Part shown: positions 1 to 11,100 of the stretch, one piece after another
Numbering within the stretch: position 1 is the first letter of the stretch
How the letters are laid out: every line of letters starts with the position of its first letter
DNA from: Persicaria tinctoria
Taxonomy: Eukaryota; Streptophyta; Magnoliopsida; Caryophyllales; Polygonaceae
Direction: 5' to 3'
Length of the DNA: 64,000 nucleotides
NCBI GenBank assembly: GCA_037127255.1
Contig: JBANSL010000019.1
Coordinates: 18,437,001-18,501,000, forward strand
The notes under the pieces: generated by a model
Databases searched by the model: none
Told to the model about the DNA's origin: nothing
The model's input: only the letters and a program-made list of their open reading frames with translations
Position numbers and translations under genes: made by a program

Positions 1-714
1 CATCAAAACCAAGCACCAAATCATTTTAGTCTAGATTCAAAAGCAAAAAAGGCCCTAATCTACCATAACAACACATACCTGGGCAAGATCCTCCTAAACA
101 ATAATAAACTGTAAAGTCTGCAGCACCTAAAAAAATGAAAACAAAAAGAAGAAACTCAGAGAGGAACCAAAGAACACATTTGCCTTAGGCTACCTTGATC
201 TACATTTGAAATCCAGAAATCAATAAACAAAGTTTAAGCAAATTTTCCAAAAATGAAATTTAAGTAGAACCTTGTTCAACTTTGAAATTAATAAACAAAA
301 TTTAAGCAAAACCTAAAATCATACGTGGTGGTGGTCGTAGAAGGGCGGTAAATTGAAATGGTAGATAGCTAACGGTGGAGGAGAGACATGGAGAAGTAGG
401 TTGTTACCGACGTTTGACTGAAGCAATCGAAATAGAGGAAAAGCAAGCATAAAAATCTATCAAGAGCGAAAAATATAGTACAAGCTCATAACACATAGTA
501 AAAACTGAGACCCCACGAGTAATGGTCCGGGGGAGGGGAGGTTACACAAAGAGGTTTCAAATCCAAATGCGAATCAATGTATAAATAGCATTATCGATCG
601 GAACAAGCAAGAAACTAAGGCAATCTCAAAATGGCCTACAAGAAATCAACCATACAAAGCAACTTATAGTTTTCATCAAGTCACCTTTTACAATAGATGA
701 TATTGTATATATGT
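1..714. other. Intergenic, no feature recognised
   Basis: AT-rich sequence with no sustained open frame, no recognisable protein motif and no clear terminal repeat. I see nothing annotatable here. Confidence 0.5.
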
Positions 715-1410
715 GATAATATATGGAAAAATGGACAAAAATAATACCAAATATCAACTTTTGGCTAAAAATAATACGAACTTTAAAATTGACCGTTTCA
801 TATACAAACTATCGCCCTATTAACCGAAAATAATACATATGTGTATTTCGGTGAACTTTCCGACCAAATACGTCACGTGGACGCCGGAAAACACACATGA
901 CATAAATTTTTGTCACGTCATCAAACTTGTAAGTTATGCCATTTCATAAATTTATTTTTCTTTTTCTTTTTCTTTTTAAAAAAAGAAAAAAATAAACAAA
1001 TAGACAAATAGCTACAATACATTTCGAAACAATGGAATCGAGGGTGGGCGTCTTCACTTTCTTCTCAATGTTATATGCTCGTTCTCTCCTCCATTGTTTC
1101 GAAAGGTACTGTAGCTATTTCCCTATTTGTTTAATTTTTCTTTTTTTTTAAAAAAAAAAATGAAAAATAAATTTATGACATGGTATAATTTACAAGTTTG
1201 GTGACGTGGCAAAAATTTATGCCAGGTATGTTTTCCGGCGTCCACATGGTGTATTTGGTCGAAAAGTTCACCGAAATACACATATGTATTATTTTCGGTT
1301 AATAGGACGATAGTTCGTACATGAAACGGTCAATTTCAAAGTTCGTATTATTTTTGGCCAAAAGTTGATACTTGGTATTATTTTTGTCCATTTTTCCATA
1401 ATATATTGTC
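715..1410. mobile_element. Foldback MITE with arms of ~300 bp
   Basis: The left half (715 to about 1050) is matched in inverted orientation by the right half (about 1085 to 1410). Matching blocks include ATGGAAAAATGGACAAAA on the left and its complement at 1385-1402, the GACGCCGGAAAAC block and its complement, and a central CAAATAGCTAC/GTAGCTATTT pair. Almost the whole element is therefore a long palindrome with a short loop near 1060. No transposase is encoded. I found no convincing target duplication, so the superfamily is not assigned; a Mutator-like origin is one possibility. Open frames on either strand inside it are by-products of the palindrome. Confidence 0.8.
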
Positions 1411-1620
1411 TACTAAAAGAGATGCGTTTTAGATCAAGATCATCTAGAATTTGTGTAAAACAAAATATCATATATATGCAAGAATCGAGAGTGAAGTTCA
1501 CTTTTACTTCCTGCAGCATGAAATTGATCATCTATTTTAAGAGATGAGTTAAATTTTATCATATTTTTTAAGAAATGTGAAAAATAATAAAATGATTGTT
1601 TTAAAATTATATAATTATTT

Positions 1621-1777
1621 ATTTTATTATATCATTATTCCTCACAATTATTCCAACCCCTTCACCATTTTATTTGTTTTATTATATCATTATTCCTCAC
1701 AATTATTTCAATTGAAAATATTATATTTAATTTATATAATTATTTATTTTATTATATCATTATTCCTCACAACTATT
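1621..1777. repeat. Three dispersed direct repeats of ~32 bp
   Basis: A unit containing TTTTATTATATCATTATTCC followed by TCACAAYTATT occurs at 1621-1652, 1676-1707 and 1746-1777, separated by unrelated AT-rich spacers. The 79-codon open frame across it is composed of this repeat and is not a gene. Confidence 0.8.
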
Positions 1778-2527
1778 TTAATTAAAAATGACACATTAAA
1801 ATTATATATTTAACATTTTCTTTCAAAATTGCTTTAAAATCAATTCTTCTTGATTTTTTTTCTATATTTTTTGTTTCTCTCAACTATTTAAATAAAAATA
1901 ACATAAAAAAATTAATTAACACTTTTAGTGTTTTTTCAATATTTTAAAAAATATTTTTAATAGGTATACACAAAAAAATATTTACGAATTTTTTTTAGCA
2001 CCCCTAATCGAAATCCTGGCTCTGCCATAGATGGATAATGGCATAATGCAACAAGGGTATTGAAATTTCAGCATGTAGGTTGTAGCACACCAAATTCATC
2101 TCAAATTTTATAACGATCTTTCTATCTTGTGCCCTTATTGCATAGGATAAGAATATAAATTAGGAAAGATTTCCTAATAAAAAAAATTATTGAACATATA
2201 AATCTAATTAAAAAATAAACTAAAGTGATTAAATTTTCAAATATAGTTCTAAATTTAAAATCAATTTCATAATACTAATTTGGAACTTAACTGCTCATTA
2301 GGCACATAAATTCTATTACTCACAGTTTGATTGGTTCTGTTAGTTTGTCACTGTTTTTATTGCACCTTTCTATTTTAGAGTGTGTTTTTGACGATTCACC
2401 GTCTATCGACTATATTAGCTACTCAAGGAATCAGACATGTATGACTCTCAAATTCTTACTTTATCAAAAAAAAAAAAATCTCTTAGGTCATGCATTATTT
2501 GCAAATAGAGATGCATACAACACTCAT
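1778..2527. other. AT-rich spacer left of the LINE, probably Helitron interior
   Basis: No gene is visible. Because a Helitron 3' terminus is found directly after the LINE, this stretch is probably the Helitron body interrupted by the LINE. The Helitron 5' end could not be located. Confidence 0.35.
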
Positions 2528-2547
2528 AAAAGTACAGTAGAATTCCG
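2528..2547. repeat. Target-site duplication of the LINE, left copy
   Basis: The 20-bp sequence AAAAGTACAGTAGAATTCCG is identical to 9319-9338, immediately after the A-rich tail of the LINE. Confidence 0.92.
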
Positions 2548-2699
2548 CCCGAAGATTTTAGAAAGGAGGGTTTGTAAAAAGAACGCGCTCCTCCTCCATT
2601 GCACACGCCCCTCTTTCATTCCATCTCTCTCTCTGTCTCTTTTGCGCCGTCGGTCTCCTGGCCGACCAGTAGGCCTTGGCGCGGCGCTGCCATTGCCTA

Positions 2700-5369
2700 T
2701 GGCTGCCTACCTGAGCCCTCCTCCTAAACCTCCTACCTCTGAATTCCCCTTCTCAAACAAACACCTTGTTAACCCTAAACCCCTCAAAACTAAATCTACT
2801 CAAAACTTTTATGAAACCACTGTCTACAACCTTCAAATCCTCAATCTCAAAGCCGTTTATGCCACATGCATCTGGTCTAGGGGGTGCGATTGTCCGACCA
2901 TGCCCTTGCCGTGCTTTGAGGGCTCCGATTTGGACAATTCCAGCCTGGAATCAACCATCAGCATCCGCCTTGGGAGCCGATTTTGGTTGGATTTCTCTGA
3001 TCGATCTTGTGTCTATGCCTGCTGGGTGTTAGGCATTAGATCTGATCAAACAAATCCTCCAATTTCTAACCGAAATCTTTCAAAAACAACCTTTTTTACC
3101 CAACAAAAATTTAGTACCCAAAACTTTCTCAAAACCCTTTATTGCAGATTCTTGACTCACAAATACAGAACTTCGGATGTGGACACGGTGGTGTGCACGG
3201 ACGGAGGGCCGGCTAAAATTCTCATCTTTCCAGCTACAAGTAGAAGCCCTTGGAGTTGGGCTCTAGATGATTTGGTCCCTGGATCTCGTATCCTTGTCAG
3301 GGACTTGTCATCGCAGCCTACTTCGGGGTGTGAAAGTTTCCAAATTGCTCAACAAACTGCAGATTCGACCGATGAGCCATGGAATGCTTCATGCATGCCC
3401 TCTGGTGTACAAGAGGATATTTGGCAGATTCGAGTCTTAGCAGGCGACTTCGTCAATCAGATTAGCGATCCAAATCTACCCCTATCGCTGACTTTTGAAA
3501 TCAACTCGAGCCTCAATCCAGGCAAAATCTTACCTAAGACAGATAATTTTCATCATAAACTTTCCCTCGCTCTAAGTACTGATATTCATAAAACTAGTTA
3601 TATTCTTAGTATATGTCCTAACCTTTTACCTTTGAATGGTTTCCTTGCTCCTTTTGATTGCTATTCTCATGTTAATTCTACTGTGCTTAGCAAGGAGTAT
3701 AGATTGACAAAAGGCCCCCATGAAAGCAAGTTTTGCATGCTTAAAAATGCCTATTATTTTGAAATTGTAATTGTTATGATATATATATATCTAGTGGCTA
3801 CTATTGGAGAGACTTGCCTACACAGACTAATATATATAGGGCTCATAAGTACAGGTACTCTGACTCTCAATTTCTTGCGTTGATGTTGAGAGGCCGGGTC
3901 TGCTGGATGGCTGATCATCTATGGCTTCCTGATAGGGGTTCAGGAATTGGGGCTATAGATGAGTATCTTGGTTATGGGTGTTTCTTCTTCTCTTTGAAAA
4001 CTTTTATGCTCTACCCTGCCTACACCATTGGGTGTTGTGTGGTGGTAAGTTTCAACAAAACCTTCCACAAAACCTTGATTATCAAACTTATCAAAAAACC
4101 TTGCATCACAAATGAAGTCAACATGATTTCAAGAAGAGGACTATTAATCTTAAGCAGGTATAGGCTTCAAGAGGAGAGCACTGTTGGAGTGCATGGAAAG
4201 TACACAACCCGACTAACCCGGATCTTACAGAAACATAAGTTACTTAAAGATTATAGACTATGCTTGAAGTGCAATGTTTTGGCTGTCTGGATGCTAAGCA
4301 GCATTTGTGTGTAGTAGACTATTACAGCCTCGATTACAAATTGCTTGCTATGAGCAGCAAGTGCTATACCCACAAGAACAATCAACTGACGTCAGGAAGA
4401 AACCAAAGGGCTCGATTCGGCGATAGCAGCTGGGTCATGGAGAGTACCAAACCAAATCTAGCTCCAATCATGCATCCTGAGACCACGGCGGATGCCAATT
4501 CAGTTCTTAATACACTATCCAGAACAGATAAGTCTAGCCCTGTACCTCTCTTTCCTCTTATTACTGATTTGTGTATGTCTAGAATTGCTTTTAGTACATG
4601 CTTGAATTTAATTCCATTGCATGCTTCGTTACTACATCTGGATGGCCTTTACCTTGATTACTTTGCTATAGTTAACGAGCTTAGTGACTGGACTAGAGAT
4701 CCGTGTGAGATTATGGCTAAGAGGATAAGATCCACCTTTTATCTTGATTTCTTAATTGTTGTGAGCATTATTTTCAGTCTTAATTCGCTTCCAAATCTAT
4801 GGAATCAAGTGTTGGTTAACTGGTTTGGCTTTGCTATTTGCTGCTACTATTTTAGCAGCAATAAGTGTCTTCTCATTGCCTTACTAGCGATGGAAAAGAC
4901 ACACACACACATTTGCAGGGACCAACAACTATATGGGATGTATATGATAGGCGATGGTATCCAGGCAGGTATGAGCTTCTCTACTCAACCTCCAACAAAC
5001 TTCAAGCATTGTCACATAAGTCTCGTTAGGGACTTTGTGGGGGCATGTTGCACAAACCTTACTCCCAAACCTTTACAAACAAAACTTTCAACAAATTTCT
5101 TTGCAACAAGTGCAAGATATAGATTTAAAGTTCAATGCAGATTTCAAACCTTATGGTGGACTCAATCTGCTCACAGAACCCGACATCAACATATACACAC
5201 CAGCATGCAGCTCGAGAGAGAAGTATGGTCCTATATTAGTCTTTCTGATTTTTTATATCAAAACAACAGATATGAATGTATGAGATATAAAGGAGATATT
5301 GCTGAATCTTGCACCCGTTTACACTGTAACATGCTAAAAGCTTGTATTCAATGGAATTCTTATGATTAA
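2700..5369 (+). pseudogene. LINE ORF1 region, decayed, atypical
   Basis: Expected to encode the RNA-binding ORF1 protein. The usual plant ORF1 domain (DUF4283) is not recognisable. Open segments lie at about 2700-3883, 3814-4314 and 4260-5369 in different frames, so one or more frameshifts interrupt it. Near the C-terminus (5275-5325) the reading YECMRYKGDIAESC looks like a CCHC zinc knuckle in which the second Cys is Tyr and the His is Asp, each one base from the consensus. The frame ends at 5367-5369 and overlaps the ORF2 start by eight bases (ATGATTAA, 5362-5369). Several stretches rich in CAAAACCTT-like pyrimidine/adenine sequence recur (about 2760-2830, 3050-3150, 4040-4130, 4990-5110). 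Function is inferred from position only. Confidence 0.5.
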
Positions 5370-8300
5370 AGTTGCATACTGGAATGTTAGAGGTTCCAAA
5401 AGGCCTCTGTTTTGGCAAGAAATCAACCATTTAAGGGCTACAAACCACCTTGATGCCCTTATGCTCACGGAAACTAAAGCTGCTGAAACCCCGTCTGATC
5501 AAATGATCAAAGCCTCGGTGTTTCACAAAGCTCTTAGTGTCAGTGCTAAGGGTAATAAGGGCGGCATATTCTTCCTCTACAAAACAAAATTTGAAGATTC
5601 AAGTGCAATCCTAGAACAATCAGATAGATTTCTCATGTTCAAAACAAAGGTAGACAACCATGAATTGGCCTTACTTTTCGTCTATGCACCATCTGTTGAA
5701 TCGGAAAAAAACCAATTCTGGGAAGAAGTTTTCTTGATTACTCAAAAGCACTCCCTCCCAATCCTTATCATTGGAGACCTAAATGATATAGAAAACGATA
5801 CAGAAAAGTTAGGGGGCGCTACCCCAGCTATATCTAGATTTAGACGGTTACAAGCTGTCAAGGATGAGCTGGATCTCCAAACTGTCCCATACACGGGTTC
5901 TCCTTTTACATGGAGAAAAAAACAAATCAAACTTTAACAATACATATGAACGCTTAGATAGAATTCTGGCAAGCCAACATATTTTCAACTGGTTTCCAAA
6001 TATTCATACAAAACACCACTCCTTCTCCAACTCTGACCACTGCCCGATCTCCCTAGAAATAGGATATAGAAAGCTCACTAAAGGTTCGCCTTTCAGATTT
6101 GAAATGGCCTAGACGACAAATCCTATATACGAAACTATGGTCCGACAAGTGTGGCGCAATAAGTTTAATAGATCTCAAGCCTTCAAACTAATACAAAAAC
6201 AGAAACTACTCAAACAGAATACCAAAAACTGGTGCAAATCCCAAACCAGTAATACTGCTAGGCAACTAACCCAAGTTGAGATTCAAATCTCTAATTTGCA
6301 AAATAGATTGCCTTGGGGGAACATCAGTAAACAAGAGGAAGAAAAGCTAGCAAGACTAGAACTAAAAAGATTCAGACTCTTAGAATGCAACCACAAATTT
6401 TGGAAACAAAGGGCCGAGACCAATCATCTAAAATTCGCAGACAGGAATACAAAATATTTTCAAGTAACAGCTAGAATCAGAAACTCAAAAAGACCCGTTA
6501 AATCCTTCACATCTAAACGAGGCAATACCTTGTATGACAATGATACCATCTCCGACCACATCACAAACGAGCTGTCAGAAAGGTTTATAGGTACTCATCA
6601 AAACCAAGTTAACCCAGGGGATGTGTGGAACATTCAACCTCAAATAACTCCAGAGGAAAACCGAAACCTTATCTCTCAACCATCTACAGCTGAAATAAAA
6701 AATACTATTTTTGAAATGGCAGAAGATAAATCTCCCGGCCCAGATGGCTCCCCCCCAGAATTTTATAAGAAATATTGGCACATAGTAGGCCCCTCTTGTT
6801 GTAAAGCAATCAAAGCCTTTTTCCATTCAGGGCAACTGCTGTCAGAAATAAATAAAACTTTTATTGCTCTAATCCCCAAAACTGATAACCCTACCACAAT
6901 CAACCACTATAGGCCGATCAGCTTATGTAACACCATTTACAAAGTAATCACAAAAATTCTGGCCAACAGATTGAAACCTATTCTCCCCAAACTCATCAAT
7001 CCTTTTCAAGGGGCCTTCGTAGAAGGGAGATCTATTCAAGATAATACCCTAATAGCACATGAAATCTTCCATAGCTTTCATAAGAAAAATGGTAGAACTG
7101 GTTGGATGGCACTAAAACTAGATATGGAAAAGGCCTATGACAAAATAAACTGGAACTATATCAAAGCGGTTCTACAGAACTTTGGTTTCCATCCGCTATG
7201 GATCAACTGGGTTATGACGTATCTCACAACATCCTCCTTCTCAATTCTAGTCAACAATTGTCCAGGCAAACAGTTCAAGCCCAACAGGGGAATTCGACAA
7301 GGAGACCCCCTTGCGCCGTACATATTTGTATTAATTATGGAAGGCCTAGCAAGAGAAATGCACAAGGAAGCCCTGCAAGAGGATGCACTAATTGGAATCA
7401 AGCTCACTAAAAACGGTAATCCTATACCTTTTCTTACTTTTGCAGATGACACAATTATTTTTGCTAAAGCTGCTCATACTAGTCTAAATACCATTCAAAA
7501 TATGATAAACAACTTCTCAAATCTCTCAGGGCTTACTATAAACTATAGTAAAAGCTCTATTCAATACTCAAATAATGTGAATCAAAATTTAGCTAGAGAC
7601 CTAGCTCAGAGCATGGGAATTCTTATCTCAAGTACTCTTGAAAAGTATATAGGTATTCCAATTATCAATGGTCGAATTCGTAACTCGGTCTTTGAGGAAG
7701 CTATCCAAAACCTGAAAAAACAACTATCAAAGTGGAAAGCCTCGAACCTATCTCAAGCCGGCAGAGTCGTCTTAATTCAAGCCAACCTAAGTTCCAAAAC
7801 CAACTGTCTAATGCAAAACTTTATGCTCCCAAAAGGTATTCTCAACCAAATTGACCAAATAAACAAAAATTTCTTTTGGAATAAACTTCAATCTGAAAGA
7901 TACACCCCTCTAATTAGCTGGGACAACATTTGCAAGAGTAAAACCCAAGGAGGATTGGGTATTAGAAAAGATGAATAACATTTGGGTAAGAGTCATCAAA
8001 GAAAAATACTTCCAAGATAACAACATCAGAGACAAACCAAACCAAGCCACCTCTTGGCAATTTGGCAGACTTCTATCCCTTAGAGAAAAATTTGAGGAAG
8101 GCCTACTTTGGATTGTAGGAGATGGTAACCAAATAAATATCTGGAAAGATCCTTGGGTTCCTGATAAATGTCTCAAATCCTTCATGGGTAACAATAACCC
8201 AAACATGAAAGTCAGTCACCTCCTGACCCCTCAAAAGCTCTGGAATAAGCCCCTTATCCAGAGTCTCTTTCCCCAGGATATAACCAACTGCATTTTATCC

Positions 8301-9295
8301 ATCAATGTCCCCTCATGGCAAGCTCATGATAAGCTAATCTGGATGCCTAATCCCACAGGAAACTTCTCAACCAAATCGGCAAAAAAGATTACCAACGCTC
8401 ATAACCACAACATTGAAAATCATAACTGGATCTGAAATCTTAATCTTCCTCCTCGACTTAAAAACCTAGTTTGGAAAATTAAAATAGATGCTCTCCCCAC
8501 GACTAGCAGGCTTAATAGGTACATCAATAGAGTCCCTCACACCTGCTCTCTGTGTAGTCAAGAAAATGAGGATGCGACTCATCTCTTTACAAAGTGCTCC
8601 TTTACAAAGGAACTAATAGCCCGGTTCGAACACACAACATGTAAGCTCTTTCACAAACTCTCCTTACAAGGATCCCTATGTGACAATATTACCCAGATTA
8701 AGCAAGGAAACCAATTTTTTTAAGATCTAGTCATTATTTGGGAAAAAATTTGGGAAACTAAAAACAAGTTAATCTTCAAACATACTAGCCTGACACAAGT
8801 ACAAAAAAAGATGCCAACAAAAGAAAGAAAAGGTCTAGAACTAGTTGGACTAGACCAGTAGGAGCCATCTATAAGATTAACGTAGATGGTTCTGTCAAAC
8901 CCACGGGCCCTTGTCAGGTGGGAGGAATCATTCGTGATTCACGGGGCCAGGTAATTGATATTTTCTACCAGGAAGTTGATCAAGGTACGGTTATTCAAAC
9001 GGAGACAACAGCAGTGCTAGAAGGACTGAGACTAGCCACAAGACTAGGGATAAGAAACATAATCATAGAAGGTGACAGTCAAGAGCTGATGAGAATTCTC
9101 TCGAAAGGAAGAGATATCAGATGGGAGATTTTGCGCCAAATTGAGCAGATCAAGATCATTGAGGCAAACTTTGAAAAGGTTGAGTACAACCACATCTACA
9201 GAGAGGCTAACAAAGTTGCAGATTATATAGCTACTAGGGGTATCATTAGTGATAGATCTACCATCCCTTTTAATAGGGAACTTTGCCCACTGTAA
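5362..9295 (+). pseudogene. LINE ORF2: endonuclease, reverse transcriptase, RNase H (broken)
   Basis: Polyprotein for target-primed reverse transcription. Endonuclease: YWNVRG at the start (5380), ETKA (5470), GDLND (5776), TWRK (5910), then after a frameshift near 5930 RLDRI and SDHCPI (6035). A TAG at 6110 sits where Trp is expected. Reverse transcriptase (6137-7978): SPGPDG, LIPKT, YRPISL, GRSIQDN, LKLDMEKAYD, GIRQGDPLAP and the catalytic FADD (about 7438-7449). Between GLGIRKDE and NNIWVRV (7971) about 20 residues normally present are missing, with a frame change. The RVT zinc-finger part runs 7971-8700, with a TGA at 8433 again in place of Trp, and CSLC plus HLFTKC following. RNase H (about 8830-9295) keeps its acidic residues (NVDGS, TETTAVLEGL, EGDSQEL, EANKVADYI). 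Clearly an inactive copy. Confidence 0.93.
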
Positions 9296-9318
9296 AAATA
9301 AAAATAAAATAATATAAA

Positions 9319-9338
9319 AAAAGTACAGTAGAATTCCG
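9319..9338. repeat. Target-site duplication of the LINE, right copy
   Basis: Exact copy of 2528-2547. Its last three bases (CCG) are the first bases of the Helitron hairpin that continues to 9352. Confidence 0.92.
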
Positions 9339-9364
9339 TGCATGATGCACGGGTATAGAACTAG
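9336..9364 (+). mobile_element. Helitron 3' terminus (hairpin plus CTAG)
   Basis: CCGTGCA-TGA-TGCACGG (9336-9352) is a perfect 7-bp-stem hairpin, followed by GTATAGAA and CTAG (9361-9364) and then T. Hairpin plus CTRR end, inserted before T, is the standard 3' structure of Helitrons (established knowledge). The body should lie to the left, now split by the LINE. The 5' TC terminus and any Rep/helicase gene were not found, so this is a non-autonomous or remnant copy. Confidence 0.72.
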
Positions 9365-9421
9365 TTAAAAGTAAAATAGTAATAAAAAATAAAAAAAATG
9401 TGAGCTCAATCAAACAAACCC

Positions 9422-9439
9422 GATCCAACTCGGAGTTAA
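9422..9439. repeat. Outer 18-bp flanking repeat, left copy
   Basis: GATCCAACTCGGAGTTAA also occurs at 11083-11100. The order of this repeat and the 16-bp duplication is mirrored on the two sides, as expected for one insertion nested in another. Confidence 0.65.
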
Positions 9440-9456
9440 TAACTTGTAAGCGTAAC

Positions 9457-11049
9457 AATTCCATAGGTAATGAGTAAACGGTCTCTTCCAGGGCTCTCCA
9501 AAAATCCTCGCCGCCAGGAGGCTACCTACCTCCTCCTTCTCCGGCCCGGTGGTACAACAACATTGTCGATCTTCGGGTCGAATCACTCTCTCCTTTGAGA
9601 GCACTCTACACCTCCTCCGGGAGCCCTAAATCTTCTTCGGGAGCCCATACCCACCCTTTCCGGGGTCTAATACACTTTTCGCGTGTCGGAGTCATCTTCC
9701 GGCGTGGTTCTTCCTCCCCTGGCTTCCGCCGCCACACTCGGCCTCTGGCTCCACCGCCTTCCCTTTCGGCGGTGTTTGGTCGACGGCCGTGGTTGGTCTG
9801 GTGTGCGTGGCTCACCGGATTCAGGCCGTTCTACCCCCAATTTCGGCCAATTAATTCCCGTCGCTCTCGGATTCATTCTGTCCGCCTTCATCCGCTTCCT
9901 CCTCCGGCCTCCGCCGTCGTGTCAACCCCTGGATCCTCCTCGATCTGGGTTTGCTTGGCCTCTTGCCTCTCTTCATGGCTGATTCATTGACCGGCCTTGA
10001 TTTGAGCCACTACTGTTCAGATTGAATCAAACCTTTAAATCTGGTTGCCCTTCCAGATTTTGCCTAAAATCTCTGTTTTGCCCAAATCTGTTGGCCACCT
10101 TGGCTTGGTGGTCGGGTCGCCGGCCTTGTGTCCGACGGTGTTCCCAGATCTGTCTTTCCGAGGCCGTCTACGTGGTCGGTGGTGTTCTCCAGTGCTGTTG
10201 GCCTCGGTCTCGGCCCTTCCCCGCGTCCCTATCTCCCTCCCGGTCCCTGCCGTCCCCTTGGCCGTCGTTGGCTAGTTCGAAGTTAGACTGCCCTCCTTGC
10301 TGCGCTCTACGCTCCTGCCCTTTCTGGCCCTAGGGTTTTTCCTTGGGCCCGAAGGTTGGGCCGAGTTAGCCCAATATCTTGTGCTTCGGGCCCAAGGCTT
10401 TATCTTGGGCCCCGAAGCACAGCCCGAGGAAAAAATAAAAACAATTAAAAATAAATAAATAAAAATTAGAATCTTATATGTTTATTTATATATATATATA
10501 CATATAAAATAACTCGTGTAAATAAATTCCGGAATTTTCTTGCGCTCTTCGTCCTCTCGCGGTCGTACTTCACTTTCTCGGGTTGGTTGGAGTTCTGTCT
10601 GTTGGATCCGTGGTTAGTTTCGGTTGAGGAGCAGTTCTGCGGCCCTGGTTGATCGAAGTGATCGTGTTGGTGGTGTTCGTGGTCTCCGAAGATCCTTCAT
10701 CTAGGTGGAGGGAACGTCGTGTGATCCACACTTCCCCAGGAGTCGTCTTTGCCCTTTGTGGATTACTGCTTTCCGTCTTTCCGGCGGCGAGACATCGTGT
10801 CAGCTATTCTGTCCCATGCGCTCGCTATCCACTTCTCCATGCCGGGTCTCCCTCTTCTCACTGCTGTGTCCGCTGGTGTGCTTAGGGTCTGGGGTTTTCC
10901 GGGTTTATTTTGCGTAATTCTTTTGTTGTACTAGGTGACTGTATTCTGTTTTCTTGTTGTATTTTTTTTTGCTATGTTGTATGTTTCTCTCGAGATCCGG
11001 GCCTGTCCGGTCTCGAATTATTTGCTAATCAAAAAAAAAAAAAAAAAAA
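9457..11049 (+). mobile_element. Non-autonomous poly(A) retroelement, 1.6 kb
   Basis: The segment ends in about 20 A residues (11030-11049) and is flanked by a 16-bp duplication, AACTTGTAAGCGTAAC at 9441-9456 and AACTTGTAAGTGTAAC at 11050-11065; the single difference is C to T at a CpG. The body is GC-rich at 9490-10400 (leader-like) and has no recognisable RT, endonuclease or RNase H. Its final 3' bases (TCTCGAATTATTTGCTAATC then poly A) resemble a minus-strand element at 55527-55760, so both belong to one family. It may be a LINE that lost its coding region, or a processed copy of an unknown transcript. Open frames in both directions are explained by GC-rich low complexity. An AT-rich patch with a TA run lies at 10436-10505. 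Confidence 0.68.
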
Positions 11050-11082
11050 AACTTGTAAGTGTAACCGGAAAAAAAAAATAGA

Positions 11083-11100
11083 GATCCAACTCGGAGTTAA
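11083..11100. repeat. Outer 18-bp flanking repeat, right copy
   Basis: Exact copy of 9422-9439, just after a short second A-run (11069-11078). It probably marks the target duplication of an older, very short poly(A) insertion into which the 1.6-kb element jumped. Confidence 0.6.

Larger units (their letters stand above)
2548..9318 (+). mobile_element. L1-type LINE, 6.8 kb, near full length but decayed
   Basis: A non-LTR retrotransposon with, in order, a 5' GC-richer leader, an ORF1 region, and an ORF2 carrying an APE-type endonuclease, reverse transcriptase, zinc-finger RVT domain and RNase H, ending in an A-rich tail (9296-9318). It is bounded by an exact 20-bp target duplication, AAAAGTACAGTAGAATTCCG, at 2528-2547 and 9319-9338; the A-rich edge makes the exact breakpoint ambiguous by a few bases. 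Full length with intact duplications implies a fairly complete insertion, but ORF2 has at least one frameshift, in-frame stops and a small deletion, so it is not autonomous. The duplication lies inside a Helitron 3' hairpin, so the LINE is the younger insertion. Confidence 0.93.

Noticed and set aside
2327..3883. A 518-codon open frame as a single host gene
   Set aside because: It begins outside the LINE, crosses its 5' boundary and target duplication, and matches no family; it is chance continuation into the ORF1 region.
9595..10885. Many overlapping frames on both strands in GC-rich sequence as genes
   Set aside because: Low-complexity Pro/Ser/Arg-rich readings in all frames, inside a poly(A) retroelement; no domain recognised.
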